A stretch of DNA of 13,253 nucleotides. It comes from Spirochaetaceae bacterium. Lineage in GTDB: Bacteria > Spirochaetota > Spirochaetia > SZUA-6 > Bin103. Where the stretch lies: the NCBI GenBank assembly GCA_028820215.1, contig JAPPKD010000080.1:1-13253 (forward strand), in the 5' to 3' direction. Under the pieces are notes generated by a model, which saw only the letters and a program-made list of their open reading frames with translations, was not told the origin of the DNA and did no database searches. This document shows, one piece after another, positions 6,669 through 13,253 of the stretch (the stretch's first letter is position 1; the number at the start of each line of letters is the position of its first letter). The translations under genes and the position numbers were made by a program.

Positions 6669-8360
6669 TCTGCCCGCCAGCGCCAGGTGAGGCAGCCGCG
6701 CGCCGCCGGGGCGGTTCGCGACGTTGCCGGTCGGATGCTCGTAGCGCACTTCGATCTCGGCATCCTCGATGCTCATCGGCAGCTCGGCGGACGTTCTCTC
6801 GTTCACGGCGACGGCGCGCACGGTCACGGTGTTGACGCCGCGCTGCGGCCGGTGATCGATGAGGTCGTAGATCTGCCACCGGCTGATGGTCCCCATGCGG
6901 GTGCTCGGACGGATCGGGTTCACCACCGGTACCTCAGTGCCGTTCAGCGTGACCTGCAGGCGGTCGACGACGCTCATGTTGTCGATGTGGAGGAGCAGTC
7001 GGCAGGAACGGACCACGTCGCCGGCCGCCGCCACGTCGTCCGCGAAATCGAAGGTCAGCTCGGTGACCTCGCGCGTGACCCGGGCCGGAATCTGCCACTC
7101 GGTGCGCAGGCAGTTGGGGAAGCTCGTGTTCGTGCGCATCAGCGCGAAGGTCTTGTCGCGGTGGCGCAGCCGCTCCGGATCGGCGACGTCGTTGACGGCG
7201 TTCGGCCCGAAGTCGTGCTTGGCCCCGTAGGTGAGGGCGCTGCCGAACCAGTTGAAGACGTACAGCCCGTCGACGCCGCGGGCATGGTGGCGGGCGGCCA
7301 GGCCGCGCACCATCTCGGTGGTCATGCCGGTCATCATCGGCGGATTGTAGAACCAGCGGTTATGGCCGTCGGTGTGGCCGGCCAGGTACCCCTCCTCCAG
7401 GCAGGCGATGATGCTGACGCGGGAGCTCCGGCCGAGCTCCACCCATTCGCCCGCGTCGTGCTCCATCTCCTGGGCGAAGAAGGGTGCGGTCACGAGCACG
7501 TCGACCAGCTCCTCGGCCACCCACTCGTCCACGTCCAGACCCAGCCGCCGCGCGCCGTCGATGGTCGTGGGCACCCGCACGGCAAGGCCCACGTGGCGGC
7601 CGCGCGTCCTTGACACCTCGTCCAGGCCCGCGCGCGTCTCCCGCAGCATCTGCGTGATCAGGTGGGCGTTCTTGCGCTCCTCGCCGAAGCGGAAGTAGCC
7701 CGGCACCCGCATGAAGTCGAACAGGAAGCCCGTGCAGTCGTAGCGCTCGCAGACCTCGATGGCGATGTCGCGGCGCAGCGCGCGCACCTCGTCGTGGGCG
7801 AAATCCTGCAGCCAGGTCATCGTCTGCTGCAGCGCCGGATGGTCGCTCCAGCCGGCGGCTCCCTCCTTGCCGATCAGGAGGTCGTGCCGCTCTTCGTAGA
7901 ACGCGCTGCCGCCGAGCCGATAGACGTCCCCGCTGCTGGTGTCGACGTGGTGCCAGTCGTTCATGCTGATCCGGAACCAGGGATCGACCCCGATGCGGCG
8001 GGCTCCCTCGACCTGGATGGCGAGATGATCCAGGCCGGCCTGCGCGGATCGCTTGAGGTTCTCGGCATGGTTGAAGTAGCGCAGGTCGCCGAGCGCCGCG
8101 TCGCGCTCGTAGCGGTCGACCAGGTACTCCATCCGCGTCTTCTCCGACTTGAACGCGGTCACGTAGCCGGCGTCGGGGCCGATGCCGGCCACGTAGGCGT
8201 CGACTGCGCGACCCTCGAACTCCCCGAACTGCGCCAGCGCCACGGACTCCGGCGTCATCGGCGGATGAAAGGTCGATTCGAAGGTGTGGTTGATGTCCCA
8301 CATGAGCCGGTAGTGGCGCCCGAGGGGGCCGGCCGGCTTGCTGCTTCTGGCCATGGCCAT
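6666..8360 (-). CDS. GHL10/DUF187-type TIM-barrel glycosidase-like protein, copy 2
   Basis: 564-residue paralog of the protein at 4995-6650, sharing the same blocks in the same order: SMNDWHHVDTSSGDVYRL (132-149), WLQDFAHDEVR, RYDCTGFLFDFMRVPGYFRFG (206-226), ARGVDGLYVFNW, ERLRHRDK, SFPNC and a C-terminal beta-sandwich (VVDRLQVTLNGTEVPVVNP). In the barrel strand where copy 1 has D206, G207, W208, E209, Y210, D211, this copy has T210, G211, F212, L213, F214, D215, so only the last acidic residue is shared. The two enzymes may therefore differ in activity. The start is ATG 8360 or ATG 8354; neither has a good Shine-Dalgarno. It begins 11-13 nt after the stop of the preceding minus-strand gene, so it is the last gene of that operon. 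No signal peptide is seen. Function beyond glycosidase-like is not claimed. Confidence 0.65.
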   Translation of the reverse strand: MAMARSSKPAGPLGRHYRLMWDINHTFESTFHPPMTPESVALAQFGEFEGRAVDAYVAGIGPDAGYVTAFKSEKTRMEYLVDRYERDAALGDLRYFNHAENLKRSAQAGLDHLAIQVEGARRIGVDPWFRISMNDWHHVDTSSGDVYRLGGSAFYEERHDLLIGKEGAAGWSDHPALQQTMTWLQDFAHDEVRALRRDIAIEVCERYDCTGFLFDFMRVPGYFRFGEERKNAHLITQMLRETRAGLDEVSRTRGRHVGLAVRVPTTIDGARRLGLDVDEWVAEELVDVLVTAPFFAQEMEHDAGEWVELGRSSRVSIIACLEEGYLAGHTDGHNRWFYNPPMMTGMTTEMVRGLAARHHARGVDGLYVFNWFGSALTYGAKHDFGPNAVNDVADPERLRHRDKTFALMRTNTSFPNCLRTEWQIPARVTREVTELTFDFADDVAAAGDVVRSCRLLLHIDNMSVVDRLQVTLNGTEVPVVNPIRPSTRMGTISRWQIYDLIDHRPQRGVNTVTVRAVAVNERTSAELPMSIEDAEIEVRYEHPTGNVANRPGGARLPHLALAGR

Positions 8361-8373
8361 CGATGGTAGCCGC

Positions 8374-9684
8374 CTACGGATCGAACCGCCACTGCGCGGG
8401 AAGCGACTCCGGGAAGACGGCCTCCGCGTAGTAGATGCCGGCGGCCTGCTGCTCGACGGGCAGCACCGGGACGCCTACCTTGGCCGGATCATTGGTGGCG
8501 ACCGGCCGGATCCGATGGGCGATGGTCTGGCGCGATCCGCCGGCGTGCGGCAGCACCTTCGCCTGATCCACGACGAACCGCGCCTGCTTCCGGAACGGCA
8601 CGCGCGCGGCCACCGCGTCGAACACCACCTGGGGCGTCTCGGCGCGAAACCCCCGGGCCGGATCGATTGGCCACAGGTACAGCGGGTTGCGCGGATGACC
8701 GTACGGCGACACGGTCCGGTCGCCGGTGAGCAGCCTGAGCCGGCCATCGGCGCAGCGAAACGAGGTCAGCGGTGACTTGGTGTTGGGTGCGTCGGGCCAG
8801 ACGAGCTCCGGCGCCGGCCCGCCGAACGGGTCGTCACACAGTGTCCAGCCGGCCCGTTCGCCGCGATCCCGGCGATTGGCGGGCGCGCTGCGCGCGGAGA
8901 CCACCCAGCCGTCGCGCCAGCGGGAGACGCTCGGCTCCATCAGCCCGGCACCGATCAGCGGTCCGCTCTCGACCCACTGGTACAGGCCCGTGGCGGGGTC
9001 GAACCGGAAGCGGAGCGCGCCGATGCGGCCGCCGTCGAAGGTGTTGAACCCCACCCACTCGTCGCCTGAATCCGTATACGGCACGGGCGGCGTGTAGGTC
9101 TGGTGCATCGACCGGGCGTCGGTCGAGGACAGCAGGTAACCGGCGTCGTAGCCCTGCTGGCGCAGGACGGCCGGCGGTGCGGTCAGCTCGATGTCGGCGC
9201 CGTCGGCGCGCAATCGAAACTGGGCCCACTCGACCGCGTTCGTGCGCAGGTGCGTGGCGGGATCGCTGTTCCGCATGAATCCCGTGCCGGGATCGATGGA
9301 GCGCGCGTGACGGCCCCACATGGCGACGAAGCACCCGGCGGCCGGGGTGGCTCGCACTCCGGCCGGCACGCCGAACACCACGGGGTGGAAGTGACCCTTG
9401 ACGTGCGGCCTTCCGTCGCCAAGCGCGTCCCAGTCGTCGACCGACCGTGCCAGCACGCCCTCCGCGAGCAGCTTCCCGTCGTAGGCGCCTGCGCGGAGCT
9501 GGTAGATGACGCTGCAGTTGTCGTCGGTGCCGCGCCAGCCGCGGGTGGTGTAGATCAGGAGGAACCGGCTTGCGCTGAGCTGGGCGGCGTTGATGTGCCC
9601 GGGATACAGGCCACAGGCCCGCGTCTGACCCGGTAGGGCGCACTCGTGTATCAGCTTGCCCCGGTGCTCGATGCGCGGCGTCAT
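8374..9684 (-). CDS. Sialidase-fold / BNR-like hypothetical protein
   Basis: 436-residue protein starting at ATG 9684, whose first four bases overlap the TGA of the upstream dioxygenase gene (ATGA), implying translational coupling. The open frame continues upstream to 10605, but that extension only shadows the dioxygenase gene. Segments resemble a beta-propeller of the sialidase superfamily: LMEPSVSRWRDGWVVSARS, like the EPx..DGx..xxR strand of these enzymes, and SPLTSFRCADGRLRLLTGD followed by HPRNPLYLWPID. Early blocks GLYPGHINAAQL, FLLIYTTRGWRG and GCFVAMWGRHARS also fit repeated blades. I see no canonical Asp-box (SxDxGxxW) and no signal peptide. It may be a glycosidase or carbohydrate-recognising propeller, but it could equally be an uncharacterised family. 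The operon context, with GHL10 copy 2 starting 13 nt later, supports a sugar-related role. Confidence 0.6.
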   Translation of the reverse strand: MTPRIEHRGKLIHECALPGQTRACGLYPGHINAAQLSASRFLLIYTTRGWRGTDDNCSVIYQLRAGAYDGKLLAEGVLARSVDDWDALGDGRPHVKGHFHPVVFGVPAGVRATPAAGCFVAMWGRHARSIDPGTGFMRNSDPATHLRTNAVEWAQFRLRADGADIELTAPPAVLRQQGYDAGYLLSSTDARSMHQTYTPPVPYTDSGDEWVGFNTFDGGRIGALRFRFDPATGLYQWVESGPLIGAGLMEPSVSRWRDGWVVSARSAPANRRDRGERAGWTLCDDPFGGPAPELVWPDAPNTKSPLTSFRCADGRLRLLTGDRTVSPYGHPRNPLYLWPIDPARGFRAETPQVVFDAVAARVPFRKQARFVVDQAKVLPHAGGSRQTIAHRIRPVATNDPAKVGVPVLPVEQQAAGIYYAEAVFPESLPAQWRFDP

Positions 9685-10490
9685 GCCGGCTCTTCGATGA
9701 CCTCGGCCTGATCCTCGGGACTGTAGAAGTAGGCGCCCGGTTGCCACTCCTTGTCGAGGTCGCCGAGCAGGCGGCGCTGCCGGGGCGTGCAGCGGTCGAG
9801 CAACTCCGCGGCGTGGCCGTCGAAGTCGAACGTGCGGAAGCACATCTGGCTGTAGCAGTAGATCAGGGTCTTGCGGGCGCGGCGGGCGCGGTTGGTCGAC
9901 ACGCCGTGCCAGAGCGAGTGGGGGAAGACGACCGCGTCGCCGGCCTCGGCGCAGAGCTGCACGGCGCCGGGCGTGGCGGTGGTGACGGGGGTGTCGTCTT
10001 CGGGATAGGGGCGCAGGTGGCTGCCGGGAAACAGGGTGAAGTTGCCGCTGCCGGGCGTGCGGAGGTCGGTCAGGAAGTACTGGACCTTGAGCTGCAGGGG
10101 CCAGCTCGTCTCGCTCACGCGGATGCGGCGCAGCGCCTGCCCGCCGTCGGTGTGGATGAAGCCCTTGTCCTCGGGATTCGGCGGCCGCACGACGGCCTCG
10201 GCCATGCTGAGCTGGATGTAGGGGCCCATCAGCTCGACCACGGGCCCGAAGGTGGCCGGATGGTCGATCAGGTCGATGAAGACCTGGCTGTCCGGCAGGA
10301 TGTTGCGCCGGTCCATGCCCGGCCGCGCCGTGCCGTCCTGGTTGCGCCGGACCTCGCGCCGGTGAAGCCGGTCGATCTCCCGGATCAGCGCGGCGGTCGT
10401 CGTCTTGGGGAAGACTCCCTTCAGCAGCAGAAAGCCGTCGCCGGCCCACCGGCGCAACTGCTCGGGACTCAGAGTGCGGTCGCGGGCCAT
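9681..10490 (-). CDS. Phytanoyl-CoA dioxygenase (PhyH) family non-haem iron oxygenase
   Basis: 269-residue Fe(II)/2-oxoglutarate-dependent oxygenase. The iron ligands expected of the family are visible: the HxD pair H113 and D115 in GFIHTDGGQAL, and a distal histidine in FPHSLWHGVSTN (H195, with H191 nearby). The 2-oxoglutarate-binding arginine is probably R206 in RRARKTLIYCYSQ. The N-terminal LSPEQLRRWAGDGFLLLKGVF is the usual opening of PhyH proteins, and the length is normal. ATG 10490 is chosen because AGGAGG lies six bases upstream; a TTG two codons earlier would leave the ribosome site too close. It is the first gene of a three-gene minus-strand operon and overlaps the next gene by four bases. 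PhyH enzymes hydroxylate diverse small molecules, so the substrate is open; its neighbours suggest a sugar or sugar conjugate, which is inference. Confidence 0.85.
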   Translation of the reverse strand: MARDRTLSPEQLRRWAGDGFLLLKGVFPKTTTAALIREIDRLHRREVRRNQDGTARPGMDRRNILPDSQVFIDLIDHPATFGPVVELMGPYIQLSMAEAVVRPPNPEDKGFIHTDGGQALRRIRVSETSWPLQLKVQYFLTDLRTPGSGNFTLFPGSHLRPYPEDDTPVTTATPGAVQLCAEAGDAVVFPHSLWHGVSTNRARRARKTLIYCYSQMCFRTFDFDGHAAELLDRCTPRQRRLLGDLDKEWQPGAYFYSPEDQAEVIEEPA

Positions 10491-10496
10491 GGGCAA

Positions 10497-10502
10497 CCTC
10501 CT
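10497..10502 (-). promoter_or_regulatory. Ribosome binding site of the PhyH-type gene
   Basis: AGGAGG on the minus strand, six bases before ATG 10490. It decides the start against an upstream in-frame TTG, and is one of the few strong Shine-Dalgarno sites in the window. Confidence 0.7.
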
Positions 10503-10521
10503 GGCTCGGGCGGGTTTTCGC

Positions 10522-10551
10522 TTTACGGAACGAAAATTCGGCCGTTATAAT
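10522..10551 (+). promoter_or_regulatory. Sigma70-like promoter for the small BON-like gene
   Basis: TTTACG (10522-10527) and a perfect TATAAT (10546-10551) are separated by 18 nt in a locally AT-rich stretch. Transcription would begin near 10558, about 40 nt before the ATG. The complementary strand here (TTTATTATAA) could also serve the divergent PhyH operon, but I find no clear -35 box for it. Confidence 0.5.
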
Positions 10552-10585
10552 AAATAGATCCGGCGAGTGGGAGATAGCGCCGGAC

Positions 10586-10593
10586 AGGGAGGG
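10586..10593 (+). promoter_or_regulatory. Ribosome binding site of the small BON-like gene
   Basis: AGGGAGGG ends five bases before ATG 10599, a strong purine-rich site that supports this start. Confidence 0.6.
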
Positions 10594-10598
10594 ATGCG

Positions 10599-10838
10599 AT
10601 GGCAACGCTTGAACAGACCATCCTCAGCGACATCGAGGACAGCGGCATAGACGCTTCGGACCTCGGCGTCGAGATCCGTCGGGGCAAGGGGCTCCTGAAC
10701 CGGCGCAAGGTGCTTGAGGTATTCGGCGTGGTGCGTTCGGAGCCGGACCACCAGGCGGTCCTGCGCATGGCGCAGCACCATGCCGGCACCGAGTACGAGT
10801 TCAAGGACTCGGTCAAGGTACACGCCCGCACGCACTGA
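10599..10838 (+). CDS. Small BON-domain-like protein
   Basis: 79-residue protein beginning MATLEQTILSDIEDSGIDASDLGVEI. The pattern of a helix, a strand with DLGVEIRRGKGL, a second strand LEVFGVVRSEPDHQAVLRMAQHHAG and a final strand EYEFKDSVKVHA recalls one BON domain (as in OsmY), where the central line is usually V-x-G-x-V-x-s followed by a helix and a closing V-x-V strand. The insert LLNRRKV before the G-V-V strand is longer than usual, so the match is suggestive only. There is no signal peptide, unlike OsmY, so it is likely cytoplasmic. Promoter and ribosome binding site are both good, and a nested hairpin follows 13 nt after the stop, so it appears to be a single-gene transcript. It diverges from the PhyH operon. 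Function is not known. Confidence 0.65.
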   Translation: MATLEQTILSDIEDSGIDASDLGVEIRRGKGLLNRRKVLEVFGVVRSEPDHQAVLRMAQHHAGTEYEFKDSVKVHARTH

Positions 10839-10851
10839 TCGGGGTCCGTAA

Positions 10852-10898
10852 CCGGCTGTCGCGGTAGCGGCGGTCGGCGAACCGCGCGCGACAGACGG
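10852..10898 (+). repeat. Nested inverted repeat after the small BON-like gene
   Basis: CCGGCTGTCGCG (10852-10863) pairs with CGCGACAGACGG (10887-10898) at 11 of 12 positions. Inside it, GCGGT (10870-10874) pairs with ACCGC (10881-10885). It begins 13 nt after the stop codon. It may end or stabilise the small-gene transcript; there is no T-run, so a classical intrinsic terminator is not shown. Confidence 0.45.
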
Positions 10899-10908
10899 CT
10901 CTCTACCG

Positions 10909-10929
10909 CGGACGCCGGGGCGGCGTCCG
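10909..10929 (+). repeat. Second stem-loop downstream of the small BON-like gene
   Basis: CGGACGCC (10909-10916) and GGCGTCCG (10922-10929) are exact reverse complements with a five-base loop. It follows the nested repeat by ten bases and may act with it. No T-run follows. Confidence 0.4.
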
Positions 10930-10984
10930 GACGGTCTTCGTGCGCTCGCCATCCGCGACGGCCTTGGGTGCGCGGCCCGCGCGC

Positions 10985-11014
10985 TTGAGCGCCCCTCTCA
11001 TTTCCAGCTACCAT
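10985..11014 (+). promoter_or_regulatory. Possible promoter of the secreted-protein gene
   Basis: TTGAGC (10985-10990) and TACCAT (11009-11014) are 18 nt apart, each matching four of six consensus bases. The ATG at 11027 starts 12 nt after the -10 box and no Shine-Dalgarno is present, so a nearly leaderless transcript is likely if this is the promoter. Confidence 0.3.
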
Positions 11015-11026
11015 CTTTCTTCGCGC

Positions 11027-12026
11027 ATGCATGCCGCATCGGCGCTGGCCGACGGGCTACGGGTACGGCATGAGCTGCGCCGATCTCGTCATCGGGACCT
11101 TGGCCTGTGTGGGGCCGTCGGGATACTGATCCCGCTCATGCTCGCGAGCGCCGCGTTCGCGGAGGAATCTCCGGAGGGCGGGATCGTGACCCGAGGGCTT
11201 GCGGTCGAGACCTTCCCGTGCGGGAACCTGCCCACGGCCTGTCCCGGGACCGCCCCGCCGCTTCATCGAGGCGCAATGCGGGATCGTCGTCGCTCCCGAC
11301 GGCACCCGCCTGCAGGTGCCCGTCATACCGGCCGCCGGGCCGGACCCCGCCGACCTGTACAACGACTGCACGGGCTCAGGCCACAACCCCGCGCATCTGG
11401 AGGATCTCGAGACCGTCGTGATCGATGCGGACGGGGAGGAGGTCACGGGGTACCTGTTCGGCGACAACTACTACGAGCTCTACGTCAACGGAACGATCGT
11501 CGCCCGGGATCCCATCGGCTTCGTACCGTTCAACTCGGGGGTCGTCCGCTTCAAGGCCAGACGGCCGCTCACCTACGCCGTCAAGCTGGTCGACTGGGGC
11601 ACCCACCTCGGCGTCGGCATGGAGTACGACCGCTGGAACGTCGGTGACGGAGGCTTCATCGCGCGCTTCAGCGACGGCACCGAGACCGGAGCCGAGTGGA
11701 AGTGCCGGGCGCACTACATCAGCCCGCTCGAGGACCGGTCCTGCGTTGCGCCGGGACCCGACTCCTCGGCGTGTCCCGAGCGGCCAACCTGCGTCGAGCG
11801 GGACCCGTCTTCGTGCCGGGCGCTACACTTCCCGGTGCCCGAGGACTGGGCCTCCCCCGAGTACGACGACTCGGCATGGCATCAGGCATCCACCTACCGG
11901 GCGCGCGACGTGACGAACCAGCGCGCGTACCGGGACTACCGGCGCGAGTTCGGGCGTGCCGACTTCATCTGGTCGCACAATCTCGACCAGGACAACCTGG
12001 TGCTCTGCCGGCTGCAGGTGCCGTGA
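11027..12026 (+). CDS. Secreted cysteine-rich protein of unknown function, frameshifted
   Basis: The gene is in two frames. From ATG 11027 to about 11260 the protein has a polar start, then LCGAVGILIPLMLASAAFA, a good signal peptide with an AFA cleavage site before EES, then FPCGNLPTACPGTAP. From about 11253 a frame one base later continues RRFIEAQCGIVVAPDGTRLQVPVIP and runs to the TGA at 12026. Joined, it would be about 332 residues exported across the inner membrane. It has about ten cysteines spread along the mature part, consistent with disulfides. The middle region (GYLFGDNYYELYVNGTIVARDPIGFVPFNS, then RPLTYAVKLVDWGTHLG) looks like a beta-sandwich of galactose-binding-like type, and the C-terminal DDSAWHQASTYRARDV plus HNLDQDNLVLCRLQVP looks like a second one. 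I do not know its function. The break, a net +1 in the GC-rich run at 11243-11262, is either an assembly error or a mutation. Confidence 0.65.
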
Positions 12027-12044
12027 CGGAGGCGTCGTCGGGGA

Positions 12045-13190
12045 TCACCGAGCGATCTGAGCAAGTGGCTCTGGTTGCTCGTAGAATCGCTGGGCAACGC
12101 GGTACACGCGCGCCGCCATCGATCCATCGATCATGAGGCCCATGACGGCGCCGATCAGCGGCAGGAAACCGAACGCCAGCTTCCAGAGACAGGCCGCATG
12201 CAGCTTGGCCGCTACCGCGGCGACCAACTCCTCGCGGGAAGTCGTTTCGTCGTCCTGAGCGCCGCCTGCCCAGAGCAACAGTACGCGCTGGAAGTCGTCG
12301 CCCGGGTCGTCCTCGCGGCCGGCGTTCGTCGCGGCCTTCCACCAGATCGCCTGCAGCATCGTCAGGAACATCGAGGCGTCGATGTCCCGAAATCCGAACT
12401 GAACGTGCCGAATGGGAATCAGGTTGGTGGCCATCCCGGACGATCCGGCGATCCACCGGGCGGTTCGTGCCGATTCGCCGATTCTCGCCATGCCGCGCGC
12501 ATCGCGAAGATGCTCCTCGGAGCGGTGCTCGGCGAGAAAGCGCTCAACCGTTCGTCGCATGGAATCCGAGCCGCCCTCCTTCCTGGCTCGATCTGTGCGC
12601 GGCGGCCGCGGGATCGCAAAGTCGTCCGGAAGAGGGCGGACTCCCGCAGACTCGAGGTCGCGGAAATACTCCGTCGCAACGTCGTGGAAGCGGAGCGCCA
12701 GCGCCACGTCGAGCCGGTACGCGGCGATCGGTCCCATGATCGGCACGAATCCCAGCGCCAGTTTCCAGAAACGGGACGGACGCAGCCGGTGAACCACGGC
12801 CTCGGTCAGCTCATCCGGTTCAGGCAACTCGCCACCGAGCTCGCGATTTCCGGGCCGCTGAGCCCAACGATACAGCACGCATTGGAAGTCCCGGCGTTCG
12901 TCGACCTCGACTCCCGCAGAAAAGCCGAGCGCCCAGCACTCGTACCGCAGCTTCTCCAGCGGCTTGGGGACACCTCGCCGCATGCGCGCGACATGCACCA
13001 CCGGAATGAAGTTGTCGATCAGGGCGCCGATCCCCGCCGTCGACCTCATCCACTTGCGGGAGCGGAGAAGATGGCCGACCGCTCGCCGTTGCAGTTCGCG
13101 GAGCTCGCTCAGGCGCTCAGGGCGATCTTCGGCGAGAAACCGTTTCACTCGCTCGCGTATCCGGCCGACGCCACGATCGACTGATGGCAT
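12045..13190 (-). CDS. EcsC-like protein with two tandem homologous halves
   Basis: 381-residue protein built of two related halves. Residues 14-26 (RVKRFLAEDRPER) match 214-226 (TVERFLAEHRSEE), 101-110 (DFQCVLYRWA) match 299-308 (DFQRVLLLWA), and 141-153 (FWKLALGFVPIMG) match 335-347 (LWKLAFGFLPLIG). Each half has a hydrophobic segment with a proline and glycine pattern (iP-v near 62-65 and 258-262; VPIMG and LPLIG) like that of EcsC-family proteins, whose role is poorly known. The halves are joined by a polar linker (about 181-210), with an internal ATG (12560) at the start of the second half preceded at 13 nt by AGGAGGG, as if two adjacent genes were fused. No signal peptide is seen; membrane association is possible. 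ATG 13190 has no Shine-Dalgarno. It converges on the secreted-protein gene with an 18-nt gap. The EcsC assignment is tentative. Confidence 0.6.
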   Translation of the reverse strand: MPSVDRGVGRIRERVKRFLAEDRPERLSELRELQRRAVGHLLRSRKWMRSTAGIGALIDNFIPVVHVARMRRGVPKPLEKLRYECWALGFSAGVEVDERRDFQCVLYRWAQRPGNRELGGELPEPDELTEAVVHRLRPSRFWKLALGFVPIMGPIAAYRLDVALALRFHDVATEYFRDLESAGVRPLPDDFAIPRPPRTDRARKEGGSDSMRRTVERFLAEHRSEEHLRDARGMARIGESARTARWIAGSSGMATNLIPIRHVQFGFRDIDASMFLTMLQAIWWKAATNAGREDDPGDDFQRVLLLWAGGAQDDETTSREELVAAVAAKLHAACLWKLAFGFLPLIGAVMGLMIDGSMAARVYRVAQRFYEQPEPLAQIAR

Positions 13191-13253
13191 GACGCGTCAG
13201 AGTAACTGTTCAGGCGTAGGGTAGTTCGTTCGGCAGATTTCGGCAACGGGTCG

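Noticed and set aside
9685..10605. Upstream extension of the sialidase-fold gene to give a 743-residue protein
   Set aside because: The extension reads the PhyH gene in a wrong frame; the ATGA overlap at 9684 gives a natural start.
10940..11026. Upstream N-terminal extension of the secreted protein
   Set aside because: It would put about 29 atypical residues ahead of a signal peptide that already has a long polar start at 11027; there is no ribosome site at 10940.
10523..11032. Minus-strand open frame of 169 codons over the small BON-like gene
   Set aside because: Shadow frame; the plus-strand small gene has promoter, ribosome site and fold-like pattern.
12075..13184. Plus-strand open frame of about 369 codons opposite the EcsC-like gene
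   Set aside because: The minus-strand protein has an internal duplication and domain-like blocks; the plus frame has none.
1..13253. CRISPR array, tRNA, rRNA, riboswitch, insertion sequence or attachment site
   Set aside because: I looked for regular spaced repeats, cloverleaf-like arms, long terminal inverted repeats and transposase motifs and saw none. A covariance-model search would be needed to exclude small RNAs.

Overview
The window is about 13 kb of high-GC bacterial DNA with dense coding, short gaps between genes and no rRNA, tRNA, CRISPR array, transposase or phage gene that I can see. Gene content (an Opp/Dpp-type sugar or peptide importer, intracellular glycosidases, a phytanoyl-CoA dioxygenase-type oxygenase, an HNH-endonuclease-like protein with a characteristic N-terminal region, an EcsC-like protein) is what I would expect from an uncultivated, environmental, possibly host- or sponge-associated lineage. 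The HNH-like protein reminds me of proteins from Spirochaetaceae metagenome-assembled genomes, but that placement is a low-confidence inference.

Layout. (1) 1-514, minus: N-terminal part of an HNH-endonuclease-like protein, running off the left edge and probably frameshifted near its start. (2) 505-777: intergenic, with an AT-rich island carrying overlapping divergent sigma70-like promoters. (3) 778-6650, plus: a tight four-gene operon of two ABC permeases (OppC/YejE-like, then OppB/YejB-like), a cytoplasmic family-20 beta-N-acetylhexosaminidase-like enzyme, and a TIM-barrel glycosidase-like protein of the GHL10/DUF187 type. (4) 10490-6666, minus: a three-gene operon read in the order PhyH-type dioxygenase, sialidase-fold/BNR-like protein, and a second GHL10-type protein paralogous to the one ending the facing operon. 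The two operons converge, and their last stop codons form the two ends of one perfect inverted repeat. (5) 10599-10838, plus: a small BON-like protein with a good promoter and ribosome binding site. (6) 11027-12026, plus: a secreted cysteine-rich protein of unknown function whose reading frame is broken once. (7) 13190-12045, minus: an EcsC-like protein made of two tandem homologous halves.

How they may work together. The plus-strand operon reads as import of a short glycan through an Opp-family transporter followed by cytoplasmic hydrolysis; substrate-binding protein and ATPase genes are not in the window and must lie elsewhere if the transporter is complete. Opp-family transporters are known to carry chitobiose and other beta-glycosides, so a GlcNAc-containing glycan is a reasonable guess. 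The minus operon adds a second GHL10 paralog, a sialidase-fold protein and an oxygenase, which would suit a modified sugar. None of these substrates can be proved from sequence. Two separate frameshifts, in the HNH-like gene and the secreted-protein gene, are either sequencing/assembly errors or real decay.
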